NCBI GenBank assembly: GCA_023432885.1
Contig: JAEZEU010000269.1
Coordinates: 1 to 7,885, forward strand
DNA length: 7,885 nucleotides
Reading direction: 5' to 3'
Source of the DNA: Pseudomonadota bacterium
Lineage (GTDB): Bacteria; Pseudomonadota; Alphaproteobacteria; Rhizobiales; Xanthobacteraceae
The notes under the pieces: model-generated
Databases searched by the model: none
The model's input: the letters and a program-made list of their open reading frames with translations, nothing else
What the model was told of the DNA's origin: nothing
Translations under genes and position numbers: made by a program
In this document: positions 1 to 7,019 of the stretch, piece after piece
Layout of the letters: every line of letters begins with the position of its first letter
Position numbering within the stretch: the first letter of the stretch is position 1

Positions 1-470
1 CGATCCGGCCGTCTCTCGGCGACGGTCCAGGCTACGGCGCCGCCCAGCGAATGTCCGGCCATCGCGAAGCGATCGAGCTTGAGCGCATCGACCAGTGCTT
101 CGATAAACTCCGCATACGCATCGACCGAGTACTCTTGACGCGGCCAGGCACCGGTGAGCCCGTGGCCCGGCAAGTCCACCGAGATCAGCCGCGCCTTCGA
201 CCCCAGTTCACGTACCCAGCCCTCCCAGACATGCAGCGAGCCGCCTGCGCCGTGGATCAATACCAGCGGAATGCCGGCGGGATCGCCCTGGTCGCGCACA
301 TGGGCGCGCGCGCCGGCGACATCGATGAAGTTCGATTGGCTGTTGGCATAACGCGCCGTCAGTACGTCGGGCGGCAATGCCGGTGAATAGGCCCACCACG
401 CTGCGCCCGCCAGCGATCCCAGCGCGAACAGCAGAAAGAGCCGCAGGCGTCGCGCTCGCTTGTAGCTCAT
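1..470 (-). CDS. Membrane-anchored alpha/beta hydrolase, N-terminal part (cut by window edge)
   Basis: An open frame of 156 codons runs from an ATG at 470-468 off the left edge, so the C-terminal part is missing. The translation begins MSYKRARRLR, a basic stretch followed by a hydrophobic segment (about residues 11-29), which suggests an N-in membrane anchor or uncleaved signal. The rest matches the alpha/beta hydrolase fold: LVLIHGAGG (about 69-77) as the oxyanion-hole strand/loop, VDLPGHG (98-104), and the nucleophile elbow GHSLGG (139-144) with Ser141 as the predicted catalytic serine. The acid and histidine of the triad would lie outside the window. The ATG directly follows the stop codon of the glycosyltransferase (TAGATG), and AGAGGA lies 11 bases upstream, so translation is probably coupled. 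The substrate is unknown: an esterase or deacylase for the glycan is possible, as is an unrelated housekeeping hydrolase. A hand count gives about two-thirds GC over 1-360, higher than stretches of the beta-helix gene. Confidence 0.88.
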   Translation of the reverse strand, partial: MSYKRARRLRLFLLFALGSLAGAAWWAYSPALPPDVLTARYANSQSNFIDVAGARAHVRDQGDPAGIPLVLIHGAGGSLHVWEGWVRELGSKARLISVDLPGHGLTGAWPRQEYSVDAYAEFIEALVDALKLDRFAMAGHSLGGAVAWTVAERRPD

Positions 471-1433
471 CTAACCATGTGTCCTCTGACGCAAGGCCGG
501 GGTGCGCGCTCCTCGCCACCCATACCCGTCGGCCGCCGTGCGCGGATCACCCTGCGCGAGCCGCTGGGCCGCGACCTTGGCGCTGTGCGCAGCCACCAGC
601 ATGAAGCACGCCGACTTGCTAAGTGCGCCGATCGGCTTGCCTTTGGGCGCGCCGAAGAACGCTCTGATCTGACGCAGCCGACGCGAGTAGTGTTTGTCAT
701 CCGTGCTGAGAAAATTCCGCAGTTCGGTGTGATCCAGCGCCCAGGAGACATTGGCATGGAAGCGCTTGAGGAACAGCGGCTCGCTGGCGCACCGAAAGCG
801 GCCAACCAGAGCCAACTCTGCCAGCATCGCACGATCGCTGCCTGCGAAATTCGGCAGGAGTGACGTTTGCCGCAGAGCCTCACGCCTGACAATGCCGAAC
901 ATGTGGGTCCCCCAGCGGGCCCGCGTCAGCACCTGCCAGAATCGGGCAACGGCTACAGGCGTGTCGCCGATGCTCGGAACGTCCGCCCAATACCGTCTGC
1001 CGGTCTTTCGATCGGTGAAGCTGTCGGTCTCCTGATCGTAGGGGAGCATCTCCCCCTTCTCGCTGATGAAGGCAGTGCCGGTGTGGGCCAGAACGGTGTC
1101 TGGATTGCTTTCAAGCAACCCCATGCAGGCAGCGAGATATTCGTCATGGTACAAGTCGTCGTGGGCAGCCCACTTGAACAGCGGCGCCCTCGAGAGCTCG
1201 AACACCCGGTTGAAGTTCGCGATGGCACCCACATTCCGGCTGTTGCGAAAGTAGCGGATACGGGAATCGCGCCGTTCGTACTGGCAGCAAATGTCCGGAG
1301 TTTGGTCGCTCGACGCATTGTCACAGATCAGGATTTCGAAGTCCCTGAACGTCTGCGTCAACAGACTGTCCAGCAGCTCCGGCAAGAATTCCTGCCCGTT
1401 GAACACCGGAATTCCAATCGAGAGTTTTGGCAT
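471..1433 (-). CDS. Family 2 glycosyltransferase (GT-A fold)
   Basis: A 320-residue cytoplasmic glycosyltransferase predicted to move a sugar from a nucleotide donor to a lipid-linked or polymer acceptor. The N-terminus MPKLSIGIPVFNG is the typical first strand of GT2 enzymes. LLTQTFRDFEILICDNASSD (about 25-43) contains the nucleotide-binding Asp38, RNVGAIANFN (66-75) follows, and HDD at 91-93 in FKWAAHDDLY stands where the metal-binding DxD motif is expected. GSDRAMLAEL (198-207) fits the region of the catalytic base. No membrane segment is seen. Two in-frame starts lie further upstream (ATG at 1493 and at 1442). I chose the ATG at 1433 because GAGGA lies 9 bases before it, because the 1442 ATG abuts that GAGGA with no spacing, and because residues added by the 1493 start do not look like GT2 sequence. 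The donor and acceptor sugars cannot be read from the sequence. The last 25 or so residues are Arg/Gly-rich and not recognisable as a domain. Confidence 0.93.
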   Translation of the reverse strand: MPKLSIGIPVFNGQEFLPELLDSLLTQTFRDFEILICDNASSDQTPDICCQYERRDSRIRYFRNSRNVGAIANFNRVFELSRAPLFKWAAHDDLYHDEYLAACMGLLESNPDTVLAHTGTAFISEKGEMLPYDQETDSFTDRKTGRRYWADVPSIGDTPVAVARFWQVLTRARWGTHMFGIVRREALRQTSLLPNFAGSDRAMLAELALVGRFRCASEPLFLKRFHANVSWALDHTELRNFLSTDDKHYSRRLRQIRAFFGAPKGKPIGALSKSACFMLVAAHSAKVAAQRLAQGDPRTAADGYGWRGARTPALRQRTHG

Positions 1434-1617
1434 CGAGTTCATTCCTCGTGCTTGACCAGAACCGACTATGTACCCCGCATCGACCTCGATCAAACGAACG
1501 CTCGCGTGTTACTCCTTTGGCCGCGACGAATCCGCGCACACTTTGGAGGTACTGCTTAAGAATGGTCGATTGCAGCGCATATTGCTCGACACGCGATCGT
1601 CGCTTCAGACCCCGACC
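1434..1617 (-). other. Intergenic gap between GMC oxidoreductase and glycosyltransferase
   Basis: This 184-base stretch has no convincing gene on either strand. It holds the GAGGA ribosome binding site at its distal end. A TACATA (about 1464-1469 on the minus strand) with an upstream TTGATC or TTTGAT could be a weak promoter, but the 15-16 base spacing is short and the match is poor. No stem-loop followed by a T-run was found after the oxidoreductase stop, so read-through from upstream is plausible. Confidence 0.4.
1443..1447 (-). promoter_or_regulatory. Ribosome binding site that decides the glycosyltransferase start
   Basis: GAGGA on the minus strand, 9 bases before the ATG at 1433 and with no gap before the ATG at 1442. 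This spacing favours 1433 as the start of the glycosyltransferase. The longer start at 1493 has no comparable site at normal distance. Confidence 0.6.
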
Positions 1618-3264
1618 TCATTGCGCTGAAGAGACATTCGACATTGGTTTCTCGTTCGGTGTCGATTTGAGATGGTCGGCCAGCCGAAGGGAGAGCGCGA
1701 CGATGGTAAGTGACGGATTGGCATAGCCGCCGGTTGCAAAAACCGATCCACCGGCGATGTAGAGGTTGGTCATCCCGTGTACGCGACAGTTCTCGTCCAC
1801 GACCCCATGAGTGGGGTCGTGGTGCATTCGTGTCGTACCGAGCTGGTGCCAGTTACCGTAGACCGCGGGCGGATCCTCGGCCGCACCAAGGGTCGAGATC
1901 ACCGTGCCCACGCCTGCCTTAAGCACAGCGCCGCCAAAAATCTCCACGGTCCGCCGGATCGAGTACCAGTCCATGCTGGTCAGTTGCCAATCGAGAATCG
2001 TCTTGGGAACGCCAAGTCGATCCCGACGTCGGGCCAGCCTTACCCGAGACGACATCGTCGGTGCTTGCTCGGCCATCACGTCGATACCGAAGGCCTCCGG
2101 CGGCCGCCCGGAGCGCCAGTTCGTGTAATGGCGTATGACTTGTGGCGCGCCCAGTAGGGCTCGCAGCGCATGCCTTGCCAGCCCCGGCGTCGCGACCCCG
2201 TAATGCGCCGATCTTCGGAAGACCTGAGCCGATTGCACGGCCGCTGTCATACCGGAGCGGTAGGTGGGTCTCAGCCGCAGCACGGCGTTGAGCAGTCGCT
2301 CTCGTCTCAAGACGAGGTCACTCAACCGAAACATGGCTTCGACCGTGACGTCGTTCCCGACGCGCTGGTGGTCGTACAATTTGAACGCGCCTCGATCGAG
2401 CTTTGGATCTGGGATCAGATATCCGACCGCGGCGTCCGGATGTTCCATGAAGGACCGGCCCACCAAGTCGCGGCTATTGCCGATGCCAGCCGGCTGGCTG
2501 TCGCGGGAGACCAGCAGCAGGCGAGCGGTCTCAATCGCTCCCGCCGCCAGGACGAACATCCGTGCGTGCACGCTGAATCGATTGCCTGACAACGTCGCAC
2601 AATCAACCCGGATCACGCGACCCTTCCTGTCGGCGAGGTGCACGGCAGTGGCATGGAGGACGAGGTTCACGTTCTCGGCGCGCGTTAATTCACCCTCGTA
2701 GCGATCGAATCTGCTGCGTTTGCCAAACTGGAAGATCACGGAAGTGACGAGCCTGGGATCCAGGGGCAGAGCAGACCCATATCCTCGGCTCTCCCATGCC
2801 TCCGCGTCGTAGGCAAGCGGACCCAAATTGCACACCTGCTGGGCCCGCTCATAGAAGGGATCGAGCTGCGCCCTGTCGATGGGCCAGCCGTGCTCTGGCA
2901 AGCCATCGCGTGCCTCGAAATCGATCGAGTCAAGCGGCCGGGCATGAACGCCGCGATTATCGTGCCATGCCCGCGACGAGCCGCCGAATGCACGCACTCT
3001 TGTGAACCGGAGCGGATAATAAGGTTGACCAGCATTCCTTCCGCCGGCGAGCGCTTGCTCGCCCAGAGTATGCCGTCGCAGCACGGTCGGAAGGTGGCGA
3101 AGAGACTTTGTGAACTCGAGACCGCCTCCTTCCAGGAGCACGATGCTCTTGGATCGACCGATGAACTCCCGTGCGATCGAGATCCCCGCGATTCCTGCAC
3201 CGATAATGCAGGTGTCGGCCTGCAAGGTCGTGCCGGCTGCGATCCGTCTCGCGTCAGTGAGCAC
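1618..3264 (-). CDS. GMC-family FAD-dependent oxidoreductase
   Basis: A 548-residue flavoprotein of the glucose-methanol-choline oxidoreductase family, which oxidises primary or secondary alcohols, often on sugars. Near the N-terminus CIIGAGIAGISI (19-30) is the Rossmann FAD-binding GxGxxG, with LLEGG (43-47) supplying the ribose-binding Glu45. GGSSRAWH (94-101) is the flavin-contacting loop and WPIDRAQLDPFYERA (127-141) is a typical family segment. VLAAGAIETARLLL (238-251) is the second conserved GMC motif. The C-terminal catalytic region has WHQLGTTRM (472-480, His473) and GGYANPSLT (512-520, Asn516), the expected His/Asn pair, with YIAGGSVF between them. No signal peptide or membrane segment is seen, so it should act in the cytoplasm. 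The start is a GTG at 3264, eleven bases inside the amidotransferase gene, with GGAGG 7 bases upstream; an in-frame start at 3309 would add residues with no family match. The substrate is unknown. The tight overlap implies co-translation with the amidotransferase. Confidence 0.93.
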   Translation of the reverse strand: MLTDARRIAAGTTLQADTCIIGAGIAGISIAREFIGRSKSIVLLEGGGLEFTKSLRHLPTVLRRHTLGEQALAGGRNAGQPYYPLRFTRVRAFGGSSRAWHDNRGVHARPLDSIDFEARDGLPEHGWPIDRAQLDPFYERAQQVCNLGPLAYDAEAWESRGYGSALPLDPRLVTSVIFQFGKRSRFDRYEGELTRAENVNLVLHATAVHLADRKGRVIRVDCATLSGNRFSVHARMFVLAAGAIETARLLLVSRDSQPAGIGNSRDLVGRSFMEHPDAAVGYLIPDPKLDRGAFKLYDHQRVGNDVTVEAMFRLSDLVLRRERLLNAVLRLRPTYRSGMTAAVQSAQVFRRSAHYGVATPGLARHALRALLGAPQVIRHYTNWRSGRPPEAFGIDVMAEQAPTMSSRVRLARRRDRLGVPKTILDWQLTSMDWYSIRRTVEIFGGAVLKAGVGTVISTLGAAEDPPAVYGNWHQLGTTRMHHDPTHGVVDENCRVHGMTNLYIAGGSVFATGGYANPSLTIVALSLRLADHLKSTPNEKPMSNVSSAQ

Positions 3265-5257
3265 CGAGCAGCCTCCGGTCCTCACGCAGGCTGGAGATGC
3301 CGCAACCATGATGCTTCAGCCAGGACCTGAACATGAGAACCGGCCAAAGATGGTCAGCACGATCTCGCCGGCCGGTGAGATGTTCGTGCCACTTCACTTG
3401 GATCGGGTTCGGATCCAACAACCCCTCTTGGCGAATGCTGCCGGGGTCCAACAGGTCCTCGGCCCACTCCCGCAGCGGCCCCCTGAGCCATGTGCTCAAC
3501 GGCAGATGGAATCCCATCTTGGGCCGCTGGTACAACGTTTCGGGAACATGTTGGTAGAGAACCCGACGAAGGATGTATTTCCCTGTCTCGCCGCGCACCT
3601 TCAGGTCAGGCGGCAAAGTGAAGGAGAATTCGACGACGCGATAGTCCATGAACGGCGTGCGGGCCTCTACGCTCACGGCCATGCTCGCGCGATCGACCTT
3701 CTTGAGCTGCGTGTCTACGAAGGTCGTGACGAGTTCATGAACGAGCATCCGCTCCAGCATCTCGAATTCGCCGTTCAGCTGAACGAATGAAAAATCGCCT
3801 GGCGACTGCTCGGGATGGTGATCGACAACGAGCCGGTCACCGGCGTCCCACCGGGTGGAGAGCACACGGTACATCTCCTCGTCTGAGCCGGCACCCAACC
3901 AGCGGGCCAGTCGATGGAGCTTGGCGCCTGGGGTCCGCTCCCGGAGCCGGGAGGGAATCGCGGGCTCGATGGCACCGAAGACGTTGTCCCACGTTGCCGG
4001 TGGGATCGCCGTCAGCGCTCGCGCTGATTGCCTCCGAATCCCGGCCGGCAGCCAACCGATGCGATGGCAAACCCTCGGCAGCCATCGATGGCGATGGTAG
4101 CCCGCGAACAACTCGTCGCCTCCGTCACCCGCCAGCACGACGGTCACAAATTGTCCTGCAAGCCGGTATGCGACGTGATTGGACACATAAGACGGATCGG
4201 ACTGCGGCAGGTCCGACAGCCGGGCGAGCGAAGGAATCAATTGGATGATGTCCTTTGGAGCCATGTAGAGCTCGGTGTGATCCGAACCGATGTGAGCGGC
4301 GATCTTGCGCGCGGCGGGTGCCTCGTCGAGACCTGCATCGGGAAAGCCGATCGAAAAGCTGCGGATCGGCCTCGGACTCTCCTGCTGCAGAAGCGCGAGC
4401 ACAGTGGAGGAATCGATTCCTCCCGATAGCAGGACCCCGAGCGGAACGTCGCTGACCCTGCGCAAGCGGACCGCGTCCCTCAACAAGCCGTCCAGCCGCT
4501 CGACAGCTTCCGCCTCGCTTCCCGAGAAGCGATCACGGAGCCCAGCCTCGGCCTTCTCGGTCGCCGACCAGTACACGCGCTCACGCGCCTGGAGCCTCCG
4601 GTCGAATGTCAAGTATGTTCCCGGGCGCATGTTACAAACGCCGCGGTAGATCGTATCCTCGGACCGCTGGTGAATTTCACGCAGGTACCGATCCAGCCAG
4701 TCGCGGTCGATCCGGAGCGCCGCCTCCGGGTAAACCGAGATCGCCTTCAATTCCGAGCCGAATACGAGCGCGCCGTTGAGGCGGCCATAGTAGAGAGGCT
4801 TGACGCCTAGCCTGTCTCGCACCAGGCACAGCGTTCGCTCACGGACGTCCCAAAGCGCGAACGCGAACATGCCGTTGAACGACTCGAGCGCCTTGTCGAG
4901 GCCCCAGGCTTCGATCGCCGCAAGGATCACCTCGGTGTCCGAGTGACCGTGCCAGCGTGGCGCCACACCTGCGGCCTCGAGCATGTGAGCGATCGACGCG
5001 GAATTGTAAATCTCACCATTGTACGCAATGACGTACCGACCCGATACGGAGTGCATGGGCTGATGGCCCTGGGGCGACAGGTCGATGACCGCCAGCCTTC
5101 GACTTCCGAGCGCTACTCCTGCGATCGGATCGACCCACGCTCCTTCGTCGTCGGGTCCGCGATGCGCGAGGGTATTCGTCATGTCGATGACATGCCGGTG
5201 CATCGATTCGCGACCGTGATTACTGCCGGGATGGAGGAAGCCTGCGATACCGCACAC
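3254..5257 (-). CDS. asnB: Glutamine-dependent asparagine synthase-type amidotransferase
   Basis: A complete 667-residue class II amidotransferase of the AsnB family. The N-terminus MCGIAGF places the glutaminase nucleophile Cys at residue 2, which requires the GTG at 5257 as start; GGAAGG lies 7 bases upstream. The glutaminase domain continues with HRGPDDEG (32-39), YNGEIYN (79-85), HSDTE (105-109), FNGMFAFALWD (127-137) and RDRLGVKPLYY (147-157). The ATP-pyrophosphatase synthetase domain has the PP-loop SGGIDSS (278-284), SFSIGF (300-305), GDGGDELFAGYHRH (377-390), DRASMAVSVEARTPFMD (522-538) and a GETGKYILRR segment (556-565). All key motifs look intact, so it should transfer ammonia from glutamine to an adenylated carboxylate. 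Enzymes of this family in polysaccharide loci are often annotated as asparagine synthase, but the acceptor may be a uronic acid or other carboxylate of the glycan rather than aspartate. The symbol refers to the family only. No membrane segment; cytoplasmic. Confidence 0.95.
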   Translation of the reverse strand: MCGIAGFLHPGSNHGRESMHRHVIDMTNTLAHRGPDDEGAWVDPIAGVALGSRRLAVIDLSPQGHQPMHSVSGRYVIAYNGEIYNSASIAHMLEAAGVAPRWHGHSDTEVILAAIEAWGLDKALESFNGMFAFALWDVRERTLCLVRDRLGVKPLYYGRLNGALVFGSELKAISVYPEAALRIDRDWLDRYLREIHQRSEDTIYRGVCNMRPGTYLTFDRRLQARERVYWSATEKAEAGLRDRFSGSEAEAVERLDGLLRDAVRLRRVSDVPLGVLLSGGIDSSTVLALLQQESPRPIRSFSIGFPDAGLDEAPAARKIAAHIGSDHTELYMAPKDIIQLIPSLARLSDLPQSDPSYVSNHVAYRLAGQFVTVVLAGDGGDELFAGYHRHRWLPRVCHRIGWLPAGIRRQSARALTAIPPATWDNVFGAIEPAIPSRLRERTPGAKLHRLARWLGAGSDEEMYRVLSTRWDAGDRLVVDHHPEQSPGDFSFVQLNGEFEMLERMLVHELVTTFVDTQLKKVDRASMAVSVEARTPFMDYRVVEFSFTLPPDLKVRGETGKYILRRVLYQHVPETLYQRPKMGFHLPLSTWLRGPLREWAEDLLDPGSIRQEGLLDPNPIQVKWHEHLTGRRDRADHLWPVLMFRSWLKHHGCGISSLREDRRLLGAH
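3272..3276 (-). promoter_or_regulatory. Strong ribosome binding site for the GMC oxidoreductase GTG start
   Basis: GGAGG on the minus strand, 7 bases before the GTG at 3264-3262 and inside the last codons of the amidotransferase gene. It is the best Shine-Dalgarno match seen at any start in the window. It sets the start 45 bases downstream of the longest possible reading frame. Confidence 0.75.
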
Positions 5258-5519
5258 GAGGGAGCCTTCCGGTCTTGATTGTCGATGATCGCCGTTCCAT
5301 CGGACATTGGCTGCAAGCCGACATGGGCCTGACCAATCGGAACGCCTCCTATGCTGACGACAAGGATGAGGCAGTTAGGGTTTGGCCGCACTATGGCCTT
5401 TGGTGATTCACCGGCGCAATTCTGGAGTACCCCCCGTCGGGATTCTGGCGTAATCGCCCGCCCTCCGGACTTTTCGTTCGATGATGCTCGATCTCTCGTC
5501 TCGTCCGAGACAACAGCCG
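5258..5519 (-). other. Intergenic region between beta-helix gene and amidotransferase gene
   Basis: This is the longest gap (262 bases) in the minus-strand gene row. Just after the beta-helix stop is a short inverted repeat, GTCTCG-GA-CGAGAC on the minus strand (5498-5511), without a following T-run, so it is a poor terminator candidate. No clear -35/-10 pair or sigma-54-type element was found, although the length and position would suit a promoter for the amidotransferase and oxidoreductase. An open minus-strand frame crosses the region (5577-5179) but extends into the amidotransferase in another frame and resembles nothing I know. Confidence 0.45.
5265..5270 (-). promoter_or_regulatory. Ribosome binding site for the amidotransferase GTG start
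   Basis: GGAAGG on the minus strand with 7 bases to the GTG at 5257-5255. Together with the need for Cys at residue 2 this fixes the amidotransferase start. Confidence 0.6.
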
Positions 5520-7019
5520 TCAGAAACGGATCAGCTGACCGCCCTGCTCCAACCCCTTTTGTCGGAGCTGGCCCCAATCCATCACGTTATGCCCCCAAAA
5601 AAAGCGAACCGGCCCGCTTAGCCGCGCAGCCCGATATACATTGCCGTCGAAAGTGTTGTTGCCGTCGTTGATGATTGCGAAATTCTCATCGAGGAGGCTG
5701 ACGTCGGAAACGCCGCCAGCGCAAGCTGTACCTTCGAAATTTGAATCGTTGTCATGAACGCTGTTGTTGCGTGTCTTGTATTTGCCGCCGTCCTTAGTCC
5801 GCCGGCCTTGATCGATCAGGACAACGCCACATCCGCCAGGAGCGATAGTCAACGTGTTGTTGTGCACCTCCACCTCCTCCGAGGCGGCAACACCTATTTC
5901 AGCGCGCCAGAATCCTCCTCTGCGTCCCCTGCCATTGTGCCTGACCACGTTGTTGCGAATGACCGCCTTGAATGAAATCTCGTGAAAGATTCCGATATCC
6001 TGATTTCCCTCTACGAGATTGTCCTCATAGATAACATTGCGGCAGTCGATATCGCACCACAGCCCGGGACCGACGTTGTCGCGAACATGATTTCCGCGGA
6101 ATATGACCCCATCGCTCAAGGCGATCTTGGCGCCACCGCCTTCCCAAGTGTAGTCGAAGCCATAGATGTTGTTCGACCATATCCTGTTCTTCTCGATTCG
6201 GATGTCCCGCCCGTGCCCTGCGATGCCAATCTCGCCGTTGTCGTGAATGTCACAGTTGCGCACACGACCGCCGGTCCCGATGCCGATCCCAGCCCCGCTG
6301 TTCCAGCGTAGCTCGCAATTTTCGATTGTCCATCCGACGCCCTCGGTCGTTTGAATCGCCCCTTTCTGCGCCACGCTCGAATATTTCTCGACTGTCACGT
6401 TCCCGATCAGGACGTCGTGCGCCATGCTTGCGAACGCGAAAGCGGCGACAGTGGCCTCTACCTTGTGGCCCGTCGGGTCATCGGCGAGATAGATCTTCCC
6501 GTTGGCATAATCGAAATAGAATGCATTGCTGTCGAGGCGATCCTTATTCAAGATCTGCCGCATCGGCTTATCGTCGATGAATACGCCTTCAGGCAAATCA
6601 CATGCTGGCTCAGCGCGTGTACACTCGCCGTTCTTCCGGCCGTGCTGCCATTGACCGCTCGCCACCCAATAGCGGCCCTCACGACCAAAATCAGCAAGCA
6701 GCCTGCTGCCGTTCATAACCGTGCGACCTTCGCCGTAAAAGCTTTGGCCGGACCGGGGACGAACTGCCTGCATTCTGTGCGTTCCATTTTTCAGGCAGAA
6801 TGCAGCGCCCTCGCCAGCGCTGTCCACCGCCGCCTGGATGGAAGCACCGGGTTCGATCCCGATTGCAGCTGGCGGGCAAGGAGCGTCCGTGACTCCCGCC
6901 ACAGCCGTCACCGAAGAACCGAGGATCAGGAGAATAGAGAGCGCGGACCAGCCGGCCGAAATACATCTCTCGGGCAGCCAAATCTCCGCCCGGCGCTGCT
7001 CCTCTGGTCCAAGCTTCAT
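5520..7019 (-). CDS. Exported right-handed parallel beta-helix protein, putative polysaccharide-acting enzyme
   Basis: A 499-residue protein with an N-terminal export signal: a long polar region, a hydrophobic core (about 25-38) and a likely signal peptidase site after AVA at 39-41. After it comes a pectate-lyase-like opening (GIEPGASIQAAVDSAGEGAAFCLKNGTH is spread over 54-81), then about ten coils of beta-helix with repeating N-x-(I/V) and asparagine-ladder patterns, for example IENCELRWNSGAGIGI, VRNCDIHDNGEIGI and IEKNRIWSNNIYGFD. Charged conserved-looking motifs sit on successive coils: YGFD (286-289), WEGGGAK (292-298), GPGLWCDID (317-325) and GIFHEIS (343-349). Such folds occur in polysaccharide lyases, hydrolases and C5-epimerases acting in the periplasm or outside the cell. 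Which activity applies cannot be told. The ATG at 7019 overlaps the ligase stop as ATGA, with GGAA 8 bases upstream; a longer start at 7094 would put 25 residues in front of the signal and is less likely. It has about ten cysteines, possible disulfides after export. Confidence 0.9.
   Translation of the reverse strand: MKLGPEEQRRAEIWLPERCISAGWSALSILLILGSSVTAVAGVTDAPCPPAAIGIEPGASIQAAVDSAGEGAAFCLKNGTHRMQAVRPRSGQSFYGEGRTVMNGSRLLADFGREGRYWVASGQWQHGRKNGECTRAEPACDLPEGVFIDDKPMRQILNKDRLDSNAFYFDYANGKIYLADDPTGHKVEATVAAFAFASMAHDVLIGNVTVEKYSSVAQKGAIQTTEGVGWTIENCELRWNSGAGIGIGTGGRVRNCDIHDNGEIGIAGHGRDIRIEKNRIWSNNIYGFDYTWEGGGAKIALSDGVIFRGNHVRDNVGPGLWCDIDCRNVIYEDNLVEGNQDIGIFHEISFKAVIRNNVVRHNGRGRRGGFWRAEIGVAASEEVEVHNNTLTIAPGGCGVVLIDQGRRTKDGGKYKTRNNSVHDNDSNFEGTACAGGVSDVSLLDENFAIINDGNNTFDGNVYRAARLSGPVRFFWGHNVMDWGQLRQKGLEQGGQLIRF

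Noticed and set aside
867..1559. Plus-strand open frame of 230 codons opposite the glycosyltransferase
   Set aside because: The minus strand carries all GT2 motifs here; the plus-strand product has no recognisable domain and mirrors the coding-strand codon pattern.
3110..3790. Plus-strand open frame of 226 codons across the amidotransferase/GMC junction
   Set aside because: It spans two well-supported minus-strand genes and has no family resemblance.
5419..5448. Two direct copies of ATTCTGG, 23 bases apart, as a possible operator
   Set aside because: A repeated 7-mer is expected by chance in a stretch of this length, and no promoter was found next to it.
5498..5511. Inverted repeat GTCTCG-GA-CGAGAC as a terminator
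   Set aside because: The stem is short and no T-run follows on the minus strand.
5179..5577. Minus-strand open frame of 132 codons in the gap before the amidotransferase
   Set aside because: It overlaps the beta-helix 3' end and the amidotransferase 5' end in other frames, has no good ribosome binding site that I could see and no recognisable domain.
6130..6170. AlgG/AlgE-type C5-epimerase assignment from YGFD
   Set aside because: The catalytic PHD that follows YGFD/YGID in those enzymes is replaced by YTW, so the match is only four residues.
6860..6890. Lipoprotein signal in the beta-helix protein, with Cys48 as lipidated residue
   Set aside because: The residues before Cys48 (TDAP) do not fit a lipobox, and Cys48 lies after the likely AVA cleavage site.
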